From the NCBI RefSeq assembly GCF_018325905.1, contig NZ_AP021901.1, positions 1,302,001 to 1,366,000 on the forward strand: DNA of 64,000 bases, given 5' to 3'. Shown here piece by piece: positions 36,741 through 46,109 of this stretch. The notes under the pieces were generated by a model. It was not told the DNA's origin. It did no database searches and saw only the letters and a list, made by a program, of their open reading frames with translations. Position 1 is the first letter of the stretch. Every line of letters starts with the position of its first letter. Both the position numbers and the translations under genes were made by a program. The DNA is from Pseudomonas sp. St316 (GTDB taxonomy: Bacteria > Pseudomonadota > Gammaproteobacteria > Pseudomonadales > Pseudomonadaceae).

Positions 36741-39028
36741 GGATTGCTCTCCGATAGCTGGGTCGCAGGCCGAGTCCAGTGATCCGTCGCCGGAACGATG
36801 GTGCCGGCCTTGAGCAGTTCGGCGGCCTGGCCGCTGTCGACCACGGTGCTGAAGTAATGCCCTTGGGCCTGCATATCCCCACCGCTGGACATCAGCGTGG
36901 TGCGTTGCTCCTGGGTCTCGACGCCCTCGGCGATGATCCCGATGCCCACGTCCCGGGCGAAATTGATGATCGCCCGCAACGTCGTGGCGTTCTCGGGGTC
37001 GGCGTTGGCGCTGTCGAGGAAGCGCTGGGCGAGCTTGAGGTGATTGACTCGATAGGTCTTGAGGTAATCGAACGAGGAATACTCTGTACCGAAGTCATCG
37101 ATGGCGATCTGCACGCCCAATTCGCAGAGGCGCGGCAAGACGTCGTTGTGGGTCCACTTCGTCTGGGCCAGGGTGGCTTCGGTGACGTCGAAACGCAGGT
37201 CCCAGGGCGCCAGTTCCCAGCGCGCGGTGGTGCGCAGCACATCGTAGATCAGTTCCGGACCGGTCTTGAGTTGGGTCAGGGACAGGTCGATGGCGATCAC
37301 CGGGGGCGCCATGCCCTGGTCGCGCCACTGGCGCATTTGTTGGCAGGCCTGGTCCAGCACCCAATGGCCCAGGCCAATGATGATCCCGGTTTTCTCGGCG
37401 GCGGGCATGAAGGCCGCCGGCTCCAGCCAGCCACGCTCGGGGTGGTTCCAGCGCACTTGCACGCCCATGCCGAGGATCTTGCCGGTGCCGAGGTCGACTT
37501 CCGGCAGGTAGTGCAGGTGCAGCTCTTTGTTTTCGATGGCTTGGCGCAGGTCGTTGGCGAGGGCAACCCGGTCGGTGACTTCCTGGTTGATCTCCTCGTT
37601 ATGGAAATGGTACTGGTTGCGGCCCTTTTCCTTGGACCGGTACAGGGCCATGTCGGACTGCGCCATCAGGCTGTCGGCACTCAGGCTCTGCGGGGTGTAC
37701 AGGGCGATACCAATGCTCACCGAGATCCGCACGTCGTTGCCGTCCAGGAAATACGGCGCCACGAGGGCATCGCGGATCTTGGCCGCCAGCGCGGCGCAGT
37801 GGGTCGCTTCATGGACGTCCAGTTGCAGCAGGGCGAACTCGTCGCCGCCCAGGCGTGCCACCACGTCGTTTTCCCGGGTACAGGCCTTGATCCGGGCGGC
37901 GACCTCTTGCAACAGCAGGTCGCCGATGGGGTGGCCCAAGGTATCGTTGATGCGTTTGAAGTGGTCCAGGTCCAGGTAGAACATCGCAAACGGCGCCGCC
38001 CCCCGACGAGCGGCAGCGAAAGCCTGGTGCAGGCGCTCGATCACGGTGGCGCGATTGGCCAGCCCGGTCAGGCCGTCGGTGCGCGCCAACAGGGCGATTT
38101 TTTCTTCGGCCAGCCTGCGCTCGGTGATGTCGAGGATGATGCCTTCTATCTCCAGCAACAGGCCCTGCTCATTGCGCACCGGAATGTAGCGGTTCTCCAC
38201 CCAGCGGAACATGTCGTCGCCGGTACGCATGCGGAACTCGATGGATGCCCCTGTGTTGTCGCGGTCCAGGACGCGGACCATGGCCTCATGGACTTTGTCC
38301 TGGTCGTCGCTGTGGATCAGGGTTTGCGCCCAGTCCGGCGCGTTGGTCAGTTGCGCCGCGACATGGCCGAACTTGGTGATGTTGTGGGAGATGTACATCA
38401 ATGCAAACGGCGGCTCGCCCCGCAGGCGGTAGAGGATGGTCGGGCTGTTCTGCACGATGATGTTGGCGTCGGCCAGTTCCCGGGTGCGTTCCTCGACCGC
38501 GTGCTCGAGCATGTCCATTTTCAGCGCCGCGTCTTCGGTCATCTGCCATTTGACGGTCAAGGTGCTGGCCATCTGGCGGATCTCGATGGCGTCGAAGGGT
38601 TTTTTCAGGATGAGCAGGCGGTCGCCCAGTTCAAGGCGATCGGCGATGTCCTCCCAGGAATAATCCGAATAAGCGGTGCACAGGGCCACTTGCAGCTTGG
38701 GGTCGGCGCGCCACAGCCGTTCGATGGTTTCCAGGCCGTCCCAGCCCGGTGGCATGCGCATGTCGATGAACGCCATGGCGAAGGGTTGCCCCTGGGCCAG
38801 CGCCGTCTCGACCTTGTTCAGGGCTTCCATGCCCTGGAACGCTGAATCGAGCACGAAACTCGTACCGGAGACCGCCACGGGCGAGCCGAACAAGGCCTCT
38901 TCGGCGCTGCTCAGGCTGTCATTGTTGGTCGCCTGGGGGCTGAGGATCTTGCGAAAATCCTCATGGATGGTCGGGGTGTCATCGACGATCAGGATCCGCC
39001 GATTGGTTTTATCCAACGGCAGGCTCAT
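36737..39028 (-). CDS. Response regulator with PAS, intact GGDEF and degenerate EAL domains
   Basis: A 763-residue protein: the same REC module (acceptor D89 in FIDMRMP), a coiled coil, a PAS domain (residues 200-310), a GGDEF domain (330-480) and a C-terminal EAL-like domain. The cyclase loop is intact (RLGGDEF) with its I-site (RENDVVA). The EAL domain has lost key residues: GVQVRW in place of EALVRW, IDLSLTQ for the Asn motif, FDVTEA for the EITES motif, and LKLAQRF for LKIDxSF. It is predicted to be a diguanylate cyclase with a non-catalytic, perhaps c-di-GMP-sensing, EAL domain. It is the first gene of the minus-strand operon. Confidence 0.92.
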   Translation of the reverse strand: MSLPLDKTNRRILIVDDTPTIHEDFRKILSPQATNNDSLSSAEEALFGSPVAVSGTSFVLDSAFQGMEALNKVETALAQGQPFAMAFIDMRMPPGWDGLETIERLWRADPKLQVALCTAYSDYSWEDIADRLELGDRLLILKKPFDAIEIRQMASTLTVKWQMTEDAALKMDMLEHAVEERTRELADANIIVQNSPTILYRLRGEPPFALMYISHNITKFGHVAAQLTNAPDWAQTLIHSDDQDKVHEAMVRVLDRDNTGASIEFRMRTGDDMFRWVENRYIPVRNEQGLLLEIEGIILDITERRLAEEKIALLARTDGLTGLANRATVIERLHQAFAAARRGAAPFAMFYLDLDHFKRINDTLGHPIGDLLLQEVAARIKACTRENDVVARLGGDEFALLQLDVHEATHCAALAAKIRDALVAPYFLDGNDVRISVSIGIALYTPQSLSADSLMAQSDMALYRSKEKGRNQYHFHNEEINQEVTDRVALANDLRQAIENKELHLHYLPEVDLGTGKILGMGVQVRWNHPERGWLEPAAFMPAAEKTGIIIGLGHWVLDQACQQMRQWRDQGMAPPVIAIDLSLTQLKTGPELIYDVLRTTARWELAPWDLRFDVTEATLAQTKWTHNDVLPRLCELGVQIAIDDFGTEYSSFDYLKTYRVNHLKLAQRFLDSANADPENATTLRAIINFARDVGIGIIAEGVETQEQRTTLMSSGGDMQAQGHYFSTVVDSGQAAELLKAGTIVPATDHWTRPATQLSESNP

Positions 39029-39255
39029 GGCCGTGCACCACTTTGATGCTGACTATAGAACCCTGGAAACATCTGATATCCCTTTCGCTGGCATGAGTAT
39101 TCGGTCTGTACTTGGCCCTTCATGGGGTAGAGCATAGTCGCCTGATCGGGATGCGCTCGGTCAGTGATGGCAAATGTGTCTAAATGTTCGCAATCTACTA
39201 GCCTGTATTTCGGGGGTAAGGTAGAACGGTTGTCGTGAATAGGAGGGGGGTTCAA

Positions 39256-40623
39256 ATGGAAGATCAATCGCCGGACGTTTCGGTAAGGAAGCCAGCGGTG
39301 CTTCTGGTCGATGACGAAGAGTCGATTCTCAATAGCCTGCGTCGGCTATTGCGCAGCCAGCCGTACGAGATCCTGCTGGCCGACAGTGGCGCCAAGGCCC
39401 TGGAAATTCTCAAGGAGCGGCCGGTCGACCTGGTGATGACCGATGCGCGCATGCCGAACATGGATGGCGCCACGCTGCTGGCCGAGATCCGCAGGCTGTA
39501 CCCATCGACCTTGCGCATCCTGCTCACCGGTTATGCCGATGTGGACATGATGACCAAGGCCATCAACGAGGGGCAGCTCTATCGCTACCTCAGCAAGCCC
39601 TGGAACGATGAAGAGTTGGTCCAGGCCTTGCGCCAGGCCCTGGCCCACCAGCATTCCGAAAGTGAGCGCCAGCGCCTCGAAGCGCTGAACCGCGAGCAGA
39701 ACCAGCAACTCAAGACCCTTAACGCCACCCTGGAAAAACGCGTGGCGTCGCGTACCTCCGAGCTGCAGCAGACTGCCGACATGCTCGATTTGGCCTATGA
39801 CGAGCTCAAGCGCAGTTATGTGACCAGCACCGAAGTGTTTTCGCTGATCGCCAACCTGCGCCTGCCCAAGACCAAGCAGACCAACCGGCAGATCATCGAG
39901 TTGATCAGGGTCTACAGCCGGCTGCATTTCCTCGATGAGTCCACCGACCGCGACCTGACCATGGCCGCGGCGCTCTATAACATCGGCAAGCTGAGCTGGA
40001 CCGACAACATGATGGTCACGCCCGCCGACTTGTTGCACCACACTGAACTCGATCTCTATCGGGCCTATCCGAAGCAGAGCGAATCGCTGCTGATGACCCT
40101 GGACCCGATGAAGGACGCGGCCCGGATCATCCGCCATCACCAGGAGCGTTGGGACGGCAGCGGTTTCCCCGAGCATCTGAGGGGCGACGCCATTCCGTTC
40201 GGTTCACGGCTGTTGAAACTGGCGGTGGATTTCATCGAACTGCAGCGTGGGTTGATCCTCGAACGGCAGATGAACAGCGACGAAGCGCTGGTCTACATCC
40301 GCAAGTACGCCGGCAAGCTGTACGACCCGGACATGATCGAGGACTTCATCAAGGCCTGCGCCGAATACCTGGAAGACGTGACCCTGTCGGACCCGACGGT
40401 GCAAGTCTCCACCACGCGCGAGTTGACCGCGGGGATGATCCTGGCGCGCAACCTCAATGCCGACAACGGCATGTTGCTGCTCAACGCTGGCAAAGTCCTG
40501 AGTGCGCCATTGATCGAAAAACTCATCGCCTTCGAAGCGATGGAAGGCGCGCGGTACAGCGTGTTCGTCAAGATCCCCGAAGAGGCGGCCGACCCTTTGG
40601 CACCGAAGCCGATTTTGGGGTGA
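39256..40623 (+). CDS. Response regulator with degenerate HD-GYP-type output domain
   Basis: A 455-residue protein; the start at 39256 follows an aggagg ribosome site (an upstream GTG at 39235 is unlikely). REC covers residues 12-130 (DD at 19-20, acceptor D63 in MTDARMPNMDG, Lys in YLSKPW). A long coiled coil (residues 145-190) leads to an HD-GYP-like domain. There the metal motif HDIGK reads YNIGK, while HHQERWDGSGFP keeps the HHE part and has GFP for GYP. The loss of His-Asp predicts no phosphodiesterase activity. It is divergent from the c-di-GMP operon across 227 bp and probably shares its regulation. Confidence 0.9.
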   Translation: MEDQSPDVSVRKPAVLLVDDEESILNSLRRLLRSQPYEILLADSGAKALEILKERPVDLVMTDARMPNMDGATLLAEIRRLYPSTLRILLTGYADVDMMTKAINEGQLYRYLSKPWNDEELVQALRQALAHQHSESERQRLEALNREQNQQLKTLNATLEKRVASRTSELQQTADMLDLAYDELKRSYVTSTEVFSLIANLRLPKTKQTNRQIIELIRVYSRLHFLDESTDRDLTMAAALYNIGKLSWTDNMMVTPADLLHHTELDLYRAYPKQSESLLMTLDPMKDAARIIRHHQERWDGSGFPEHLRGDAIPFGSRLLKLAVDFIELQRGLILERQMNSDEALVYIRKYAGKLYDPDMIEDFIKACAEYLEDVTLSDPTVQVSTTRELTAGMILARNLNADNGMLLLNAGKVLSAPLIEKLIAFEAMEGARYSVFVKIPEEAADPLAPKPILG

Positions 40624-40651
40624 CACGGTTCTGAAGGCGACACCATTTCAA

Positions 40652-40798
40652 CTGTGGGAGCAAGGCTTGCCCGCGATGAAGGCACCGCGGTCTATAGCAT
40701 GACCGCGTTATCGTTCATCGCGGGCAAGCCTTGCTCCCACAAAGGCTCGCTCCCACAGGGGGCAGTGTTGAGTGTGAGATCGGGCAGGCTTTGCTCCC
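40652..40798. repeat. REP doublet, family 1, plus two extra right half-repeats
   Basis: Arms ctgtgggagcaaggcttgcc (40652) and gcgggcaagccttgctccca (to about 40740), followed by ggctcgctcccacagg and by caggctttgctcccac near 40785-40799. Confidence 0.88.
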
Positions 40799-40853
40799 AC
40801 CGCTACGCGCTGTAATCTCCCCACCATTTTCCCGCCCAAGGCTTTGATCGCCC

Positions 40854-41270
40854 ATGACCACTTCCCTCATCCGTATCGCCGCCGCCCTGTTGTTCGGGCC
40901 GGACGGGCGAACCCTGCTGGTGCGCAAGCGCGGTACGCGGGCCTTCATGCAGCCGGGCGGCAAGATCGAGGCCCATGAACAACCGGTGCAGGCACTGGCC
41001 CGCGAATTGGAAGAGGAACTTGGGTTGCAGATCGACCCGGCACAGGCCCGTTACCTGGGCGTGTTCAGTGCTCCGGCGGCCAACGAACCGGGGTTTGTCG
41101 TGCAGGCCGAGGTGTTTTTGCTGAGCATCGACGCGCCGGTTTCGCCGGCTGCCGAAATTGAAGAGGTGTGCTGGATCGACCCGGCCGGTGACAGCGATCT
41201 TTTGCTGGCACCGTTGACAGGCGAGGTGATCCTGCCGTTTTATCGAGCGACACGTCTCGCTACCTGCTGA
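40854..41270 (+). CDS. Nudix hydrolase (small, MutT-like)
   Basis: A 138-residue one-domain Nudix protein. The box is GGKIEAHEQPVQALARELEE followed by ELGL (residues 38-61), with REL-EE intact. LLVRKRGTRAFMQPGGKIE at the front is typical of small NUDIX enzymes near the 8-oxo-dGTP/ADP-ribose group. The substrate cannot be predicted. It is followed after 18 bp by the LysE-type gene. Confidence 0.9.
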   Translation: MTTSLIRIAAALLFGPDGRTLLVRKRGTRAFMQPGGKIEAHEQPVQALARELEEELGLQIDPAQARYLGVFSAPAANEPGFVVQAEVFLLSIDAPVSPAAEIEEVCWIDPAGDSDLLLAPLTGEVILPFYRATRLATC

Positions 41271-41288
41271 TTCGCGCCTCAAGGACTG

Positions 41289-41933
41289 ATGCTCATGATT
41301 CCATTGCCCGACCTGTTGATTTTCGCCGCCGCCGCGTTGCTGATGGTACTGACGCCCGGCCCGAACATGATTTACCTGATCTCCCGTTCGATCTGCCAGG
41401 GCCGCAAGGCTGGCGTCACTTCCTTGCTGGGGGTGGTGGCGGGGTTCTTCGTGCACATGTTTGCCGCGGCCGCCGGGTTGACGGCGGTGTTCCTGGCGGT
41501 GCCCGTGGCCTATGAAGTATTGAAGTGGGCCGGTGCGCTGTACCTGTTGTGGCTCGCCTGGCAGGCCGTGAAGCCGGGCGCGCGTTCGCCCTTCGAGGCC
41601 CAGCAACTGCCGGCGGACTCGACGCGCAAGTTGATCACCATGGGCTTTCTCACCAGCGCGCTGAACCCCAAGATCGCGGTGTTCTATCTGTCGGTGTTTC
41701 CGCAGTTCATCAGCCCGGAGCACGGTTCGCTGTTCACCCAGAGCATTATCCTGGGCCTGACCCAGATCAGCGTCAGTTTCAGCGTCAATCTGTTGATCGC
41801 CCTGTTCGCCGCCGGCATTGCCTCGTGGTTCGTCCACAACCCCACCTGGCTGGCGGCGCAGCGCTACTTCATGGGTTTTGTACTCGGTGCGCTGGCGTTG
41901 CGCCTGATGTTTGAGCAACGGCGTTCGGCGTGA
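41289..41933 (+). CDS. LysE/RhtB family amino-acid exporter
   Basis: A 214-residue inner-membrane protein with about six helices and the family signature LTPGPNMIYLISRSICQGRKAG near residue 20, plus GFLTSALNPKIAVFYLSVFPQF near residue 118. Family members export amino acids such as homoserine, threonine or lysine; the substrate here is unknown. ATG 41289 or 41295 could start it. Its stop overlaps the GTG start of the acetyltransferase gene. Confidence 0.9.
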   Translation: MLMIPLPDLLIFAAAALLMVLTPGPNMIYLISRSICQGRKAGVTSLLGVVAGFFVHMFAAAAGLTAVFLAVPVAYEVLKWAGALYLLWLAWQAVKPGARSPFEAQQLPADSTRKLITMGFLTSALNPKIAVFYLSVFPQFISPEHGSLFTQSIILGLTQISVSFSVNLLIALFAAGIASWFVHNPTWLAAQRYFMGFVLGALALRLMFEQRRSA

Positions 41934-42427
41934 GCATCCGGCGGTTGCGGGCCAGCGATGCCCAGGCGTATCGCCAGTTGATGCTGCAGGCGTACGCACT
42001 GCATCCCCAGGCCTTCACCTCCAGCGTCACCGAGCGGGCCAAGCTGCCTATCAACTGGTGGGAGTCACGCCTGGGCAGCCGGCTCGATGTACTGCTGGGG
42101 GCGTTTGTCGAGCAAGAACTGGTCGGCATCGTCGGCCTGGCCCTGGAGCCCCGGGAAAAAGCCCGACACAAGGCACTGTTGTTCGGCATGTACGTCGCCG
42201 ATGAACAGCGCCATCGCGGGCTCGGCTATCAACTGGTCCAAGCCGCCCTCGCTGAAGCCCGGCGTCATCCCTTCCTGCGTCTGGTGCAACTGACCGTCAC
42301 CGCCGGCAACGACCCGGCGGTCAAGCTCTACCAGCGCTGTGGCTTTGTTCTGTACGGCCTTGAGCCGATGGCGATCTGCGTGGGTGACCAATACCACGAC
42401 AAAATCCATATGTGGCTGGAGCTCTGA
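41930..42427 (+). CDS. GNAT family N-acetyltransferase
   Basis: A 165-residue protein that starts with GTG, overlapping the previous stop (GTGA). The acetyl-CoA site is visible as MYVADEQRHRGLGYQLVQAA (residues 84-103), followed by LVQLTVTAGNDPAVKLYQRCGF, a standard GNAT C-terminal motif. The acceptor is unknown. Translational coupling links it to the LysE-type exporter. Confidence 0.9.
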   Translation: MSIRRLRASDAQAYRQLMLQAYALHPQAFTSSVTERAKLPINWWESRLGSRLDVLLGAFVEQELVGIVGLALEPREKARHKALLFGMYVADEQRHRGLGYQLVQAALAEARRHPFLRLVQLTVTAGNDPAVKLYQRCGFVLYGLEPMAICVGDQYHDKIHMWLEL

Positions 42428-42456
42428 TCTCACCGCAGATCCCTATGTGTGGGCGT

Positions 42457-42526
42457 CTGTGGGAGCAAGGCTTGCCCGCGATGGTGATTGCGAAAACGCC
42501 ATCGCGGGCAAGCCTTGCTCCCACAG
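42457..42526. repeat. REP doublet, family 1, short loop
   Basis: Arms ctgtgggagcaaggcttgcc and gcgggcaagccttgctccca with about 26 bp between the arms, in the convergent gap before metR. Confidence 0.9.
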
Positions 42527-42532
42527 AAGCAG

Positions 42533-43450
42533 TCAGCGCACGGCACTGACACCGTCGAGTGTGGAGAACGACGTGTCCTTGGCCGTCAGCAAAAAGTCGC
42601 GCATGTACGGCGCGTCGAGCATGTCGGTGCGCACCGCCGCGTACAGCGTGGCAAACAAGCCTTTCTCTCCCAGCCGCTTGGCCTTCACGTAGCCCCGCGA
42701 GCTGTATTCATGCAGGGCCCAGTGCGGCATGCCGCAGACGCCGCGACCGCTGGCCACCAATTGCATCATCATCACCGTCAGTTCAGAGGTGCGCACCTGG
42801 GCCGGTTCGATGTCGGCCGGCTCCAGGAAGCGGGTGAAAATGTCCAGCCGGTCGCGTTCCACCGGGTAGGTGATCAGGGTTTCGCTGATCAGGTCCTCGG
42901 GCACGATGTAGGGTTTGCCCGCCAATCGATGCTGGTTGGCTACGGCGAGCATCGCTTCGTAGGTGAACAATGGCACGTACGTGATGCCGGCCAGCTCCAG
43001 CGGGTCGGAGGTCACCACCAGGTCGAGGTCGCCCCGGGCCAAGGCTGGCAATGGGGCGAAGGCGAAGCCCGAGGCCAGGTCCAGTTCGACTTCAGGCCAG
43101 GCATCGCGGAACTGGTCGATGGTCGGCATCAACCATTGGAAGCAGCTATGGCACTCGATGGCCATGTGCAGCCGTCCGGCGGTGCCGCCAGCCAGGCGGG
43201 CGATGTCCCGTTCGGCGCCGCGCAGCAGAGGCAAGGCGGCATCGGCCAGTTGCAACAGGCGCAGGCCGGCGCTGGTGAACCGTACCGGCTTGGTCTTGCG
43301 CACGAACAACTGCATGCCCAGGCGCTCTTCCAGTTCCTTGAACTGGTGGGAGAGGGCGGACTGGGTCAGGTGCAGGCGTTCGGCGGCTTCGACCAGACTG
43401 TCGGCTTCGCGCAGGGCGTGCAGGGTCTTGAGGTGACGGAGTTCAAGCAC
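42533..43450 (-). CDS. metR: LysR-type activator of methionine synthesis
   Basis: A 305-residue LysR protein. The GTG at 43450 gives VLELRHLKTLHAL, matching the family's usual N-terminus and length; an upstream ATG at 43486 adds unrelated residues. The helix-turn-helix is LVEAAERLHLTQSALSHQFKELEERLG. The effector domain includes AIECHSCFQWLMPT, a MetR feature. MetR activates metE and other met genes with homocysteine as co-inducer. It is divergent from metE across 109 bp with a likely operator between them. Confidence 0.93.
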   Translation of the reverse strand: MLELRHLKTLHALREADSLVEAAERLHLTQSALSHQFKELEERLGMQLFVRKTKPVRFTSAGLRLLQLADAALPLLRGAERDIARLAGGTAGRLHMAIECHSCFQWLMPTIDQFRDAWPEVELDLASGFAFAPLPALARGDLDLVVTSDPLELAGITYVPLFTYEAMLAVANQHRLAGKPYIVPEDLISETLITYPVERDRLDIFTRFLEPADIEPAQVRTSELTVMMMQLVASGRGVCGMPHWALHEYSSRGYVKAKRLGEKGLFATLYAAVRTDMLDAPYMRDFLLTAKDTSFSTLDGVSAVR

Positions 43451-43494
43451 CGGAGTTGCTCCATGAGTAAAACTTGTGATCAACACGAAAAGGT

Positions 43495-43507
43495 TGAGTT
43501 TGTCTCA
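43495..43507 (+). promoter_or_regulatory. Probable MetR-binding site
   Basis: The dyad tgag-N5-ctca lies in the metR-metE intergenic region, 53 bp before the metE start codon. Its geometry matches the enteric MetR consensus TGAA-N5-TTCA with one changed base per arm. Inferred only from position and symmetry. Confidence 0.5.
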
Positions 43508-43559
43508 TGTAGGGTCGGCTGTCGACAATGGCGCCATCTTTTATAGGAGGACGCCTACC

Positions 43560-45872
43560 ATGGCCCTGGCCCACACCCTCGGTTTTCCCCGCATCGGCGC
43601 CGACCGCGAACTGAAAAAAGCCCTCGAAGCCTACTGGAAAGGTGACCTGGCCCCGGCCGCGCTGCAAGCGGTGGGTCGCGAACTGCGAGCCCGGCACTGG
43701 CAGCTACAAAAAGACGCCGGCATCGACCTGCTGCCCGTCGGGGACTTTGCCTGGTACGACCAAGTGCTCAGCCACTCCTTGACCCTGGGCGTCGTTCCAC
43801 AGCGTTTCCACGGCACCTTGAATGCCCAGGCCCGGCCGACCCTCGACACCCTGTTCGCGATGGCCCGTGGCGCCACGGCCAGTTGCTGCGGAACCGACCA
43901 CGGCCAGGCGCAATACGCCCAGGAACTGACCAAGTGGTTCGACACCAACTACCACTACCTGGTCCCGGAGTTTTCCGCCGACCAGACCTTCGCCCTGAGC
44001 TGGGAACAGTTATTCGATGAAGTGGACGAGGCCCATGCCTTGGGCCACCGGGTCAAACCGGTGATCATCGGCCCGTTGACCTATTTGTGGCTGGGCAAGG
44101 CCAAGGGCGAGGCGTTCGACAAGCTCGGCCTGCTGGAGCGCCTGCTGCCGGTCTACGGAGAAATTCTCAACCGCCTCAAGGCCCAGGGCGTGGAGTGGGT
44201 GCAGATCGACGAACCGATCCTCACCCTCGACCTGCCCCAGGCTTGGAAGAGCGCGTTCGAGCGGGCTTATCACATCCTCCAGTACTCGCCGCTGAAAAAA
44301 CTGGTGGCGACCTATTTCAGTGGCCTGCAAGACAACCTCGGCCTGGCGGTGAGCCTGCCGGTGGACGGCTTGCACATCGACGCGGTGCGCGCCCCGGAAC
44401 AACTGGGCCAGGTGCTGGACCGCCTGCCGACCTACAAGATTCTCTCGGTGGGCCTGGTCAATGGCCGCAACGTTTGGCGCTGCGAGCTGGAACAGGCGTT
44501 AGCGCAACTGCAACCGGCTCAGGAGCGCTTCGGCGATAACCTCTGGGTCAGCACCTCGTGCTCGCTGCTGCACAGCCCGGTGGACCTGGAGCGCGAAGAC
44601 CGCCTCGATCCCGAACTCAAGAGCTGGCTCGCCTTTGCGGTGCAGAAGTGTGGTGAAGTCGCGGTGCTGCGCGATGCCCTGAACGATCCACAGGCGCCGG
44701 CCGTGCAACAGGCCATGGCCGACAGCCGCGAGGTGCAGGCCAGTCGCGCCAGCTCGGCGCGCATTCACAAACCCGCGGTCCAGGCGCGCCTGGCGGCAAT
44801 CGGGCCACAGGACAGCCAGCGGCGTTCGCCGTTTGCCAAACGCATCGAACGCCAGCGCGCCCGTCTGAAACTGCCGGCCTTTCCCACCACCACCATCGGC
44901 TCCTTCCCGCAGACCCCGGCCATTCGCCTGGCTCGCCAGGCCTACAAGCAAGGCAAGCTGTCGGCCAACGACTATCAGGACGCCATGCACACCGAGATCC
45001 GCCATGCCGTGCAGATCCAGGAGCGCCTGGGCCTGGACGTGCTGGTGCACGGTGAAGCCGAGCGCAACGACATGGTGGAATATTTCGCCGAGCAACTGGA
45101 CGGCTACGTCTTCACCCGTTTCGGTTGGGTGCAGAGCTATGGTTCGCGCTGCGTGAAACCGGCGATCATCTATGGCGACATCAGTCGGCCGAACGCCATG
45201 ACCGTCGACTGGATCCGCTACGCGCAAAGCCTGACCGACAAAGTCATGAAAGGCATGCTCACCGGCCCCGTGACCATGCTGATGTGGTCGTTCCCCCGCG
45301 AAGACGTGTCGCGCCAGGTCCAGGCCCAACAACTGGCCCTGGCCCTGCGCGACGAGGTGCTGGACCTGGAAAAGGCCGGGATCAAGATCGTGCAGATCGA
45401 CGAGGCGGCGTTTCGCGAAGGGTTGCCGCTGCGTCATGGGCAATGGCAGGCGTACCTGGATTGGGCGGTTGACGCGTTCCGTTTGTGCGCGTCGGGGGTG
45501 GGCGACGCAACCCAGATCCATACCCACATGTGCTACAGCGAATTCAATGATGTGATCAAGGCCATCGCCGACATGGACGCCGATGTCATCACCATTGAAA
45601 CCTCGCGTTCGGACATGGAGTTGCTGGAGGCTTTCGAGGCGTTCGATTACCCGAACGACATCGGCCCGGGCGTCTACGACATCCACTCGCCACGGGTGCC
45701 GGATACCGCCGAGATGGTTGCGCTGATGAGCAAGGCGGTAAAACGGATCGCCGCCGAGCGGCTGTGGATCAACCCCGACTGCGGGCTGAAAACCCGGGGC
45801 TGGCCGGAAACGGAAGCGGCACTGGTGAACATGGTGGCGGCGGCGCGGCAGTTGCGTAGCCAACTGGCCTGA
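43560..45872 (+). CDS. metE: Cobalamin-independent methionine synthase
   Basis: A 770-residue protein of the normal MetE length, start ATG 43560 after aggagga. The N-terminal domain starts [20 protein letters not shown]. The C-terminal catalytic domain has [10 protein letters not shown] (near residue 442), [35 protein letters not shown] sequence, THMCYSEF with the zinc-binding His and Cys, and [11 protein letters not shown] with the last Cys ligand. It methylates homocysteine using 5-methyltetrahydropteroyl-triglutamate. The gene is under the divergent MetR; no cobalamin riboswitch was seen. Confidence 0.96.
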   Translation: MALAHTLGFPRIGADRELKKALEAYWKGDLAPAALQAVGRELRARHWQLQKDAGIDLLPVGDFAWYDQVLSHSLTLGVVPQRFHGTLNAQARPTLDTLFAMARGATASCCGTDHGQAQYAQELTKWFDTNYHYLVPEFSADQTFALSWEQLFDEVDEAHALGHRVKPVIIGPLTYLWLGKAKGEAFDKLGLLERLLPVYGEILNRLKAQGVEWVQIDEPILTLDLPQAWKSAFERAYHILQYSPLKKLVATYFSGLQDNLGLAVSLPVDGLHIDAVRAPEQLGQVLDRLPTYKILSVGLVNGRNVWRCELEQALAQLQPAQERFGDNLWVSTSCSLLHSPVDLEREDRLDPELKSWLAFAVQKCGEVAVLRDALNDPQAPAVQQAMADSREVQASRASSARIHKPAVQARLAAIGPQDSQRRSPFAKRIERQRARLKLPAFPTTTIGSFPQTPAIRLARQAYKQGKLSANDYQDAMHTEIRHAVQIQERLGLDVLVHGEAERNDMVEYFAEQLDGYVFTRFGWVQSYGSRCVKPAIIYGDISRPNAMTVDWIRYAQSLTDKVMKGMLTGPVTMLMWSFPREDVSRQVQAQQLALALRDEVLDLEKAGIKIVQIDEAAFREGLPLRHGQWQAYLDWAVDAFRLCASGVGDATQIHTHMCYSEFNDVIKAIADMDADVITIETSRSDMELLEAFEAFDYPNDIGPGVYDIHSPRVPDTAEMVALMSKAVKRIAAERLWINPDCGLKTRGWPETEAALVNMVAAARQLRSQLA

Positions 45873-45894
45873 AGCCGACGCCTTGAGCGGGTAC

Positions 45895-45983
45895 CTGTGG
45901 GAGCAAAGCTTGCTCGCGATGAAGCCAGCGCGATTTCTCAGGAATCGAGGTGCCTCTATCGCGAGCAAGCTTTGCTCCCACAG
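45895..45983. repeat. REP doublet, family 1
   Basis: Arms ctgtgggagcaaagcttgct (45895) and atcgcgagcaagctttgctc ending cccacag (45983), just after metE. Confidence 0.92.
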
Positions 45984-46109
45984 ATACATCTTTCCCGCAG
46001 GAGACCATTCGGCAATCTTCATCAAACTGTCATGCAACTGTGGCAGCGCGCTTGAACAAACTTCATCAGACTCGCGCTCTACTGGGGTTCTGCGTTTCGG
46101 TGTTTGTTC

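Noticed and set aside
36779..38845. 688-residue plus-strand open frame
   Set aside because: Shadow of the REC-PAS-GGDEF-EAL gene; His/Gln/Val-rich without domain patterns.
43451..43559. Cobalamin riboswitch before metE
   Set aside because: Only 109 bp to the divergent metR and no conserved B12-box; MetR control is sufficient.
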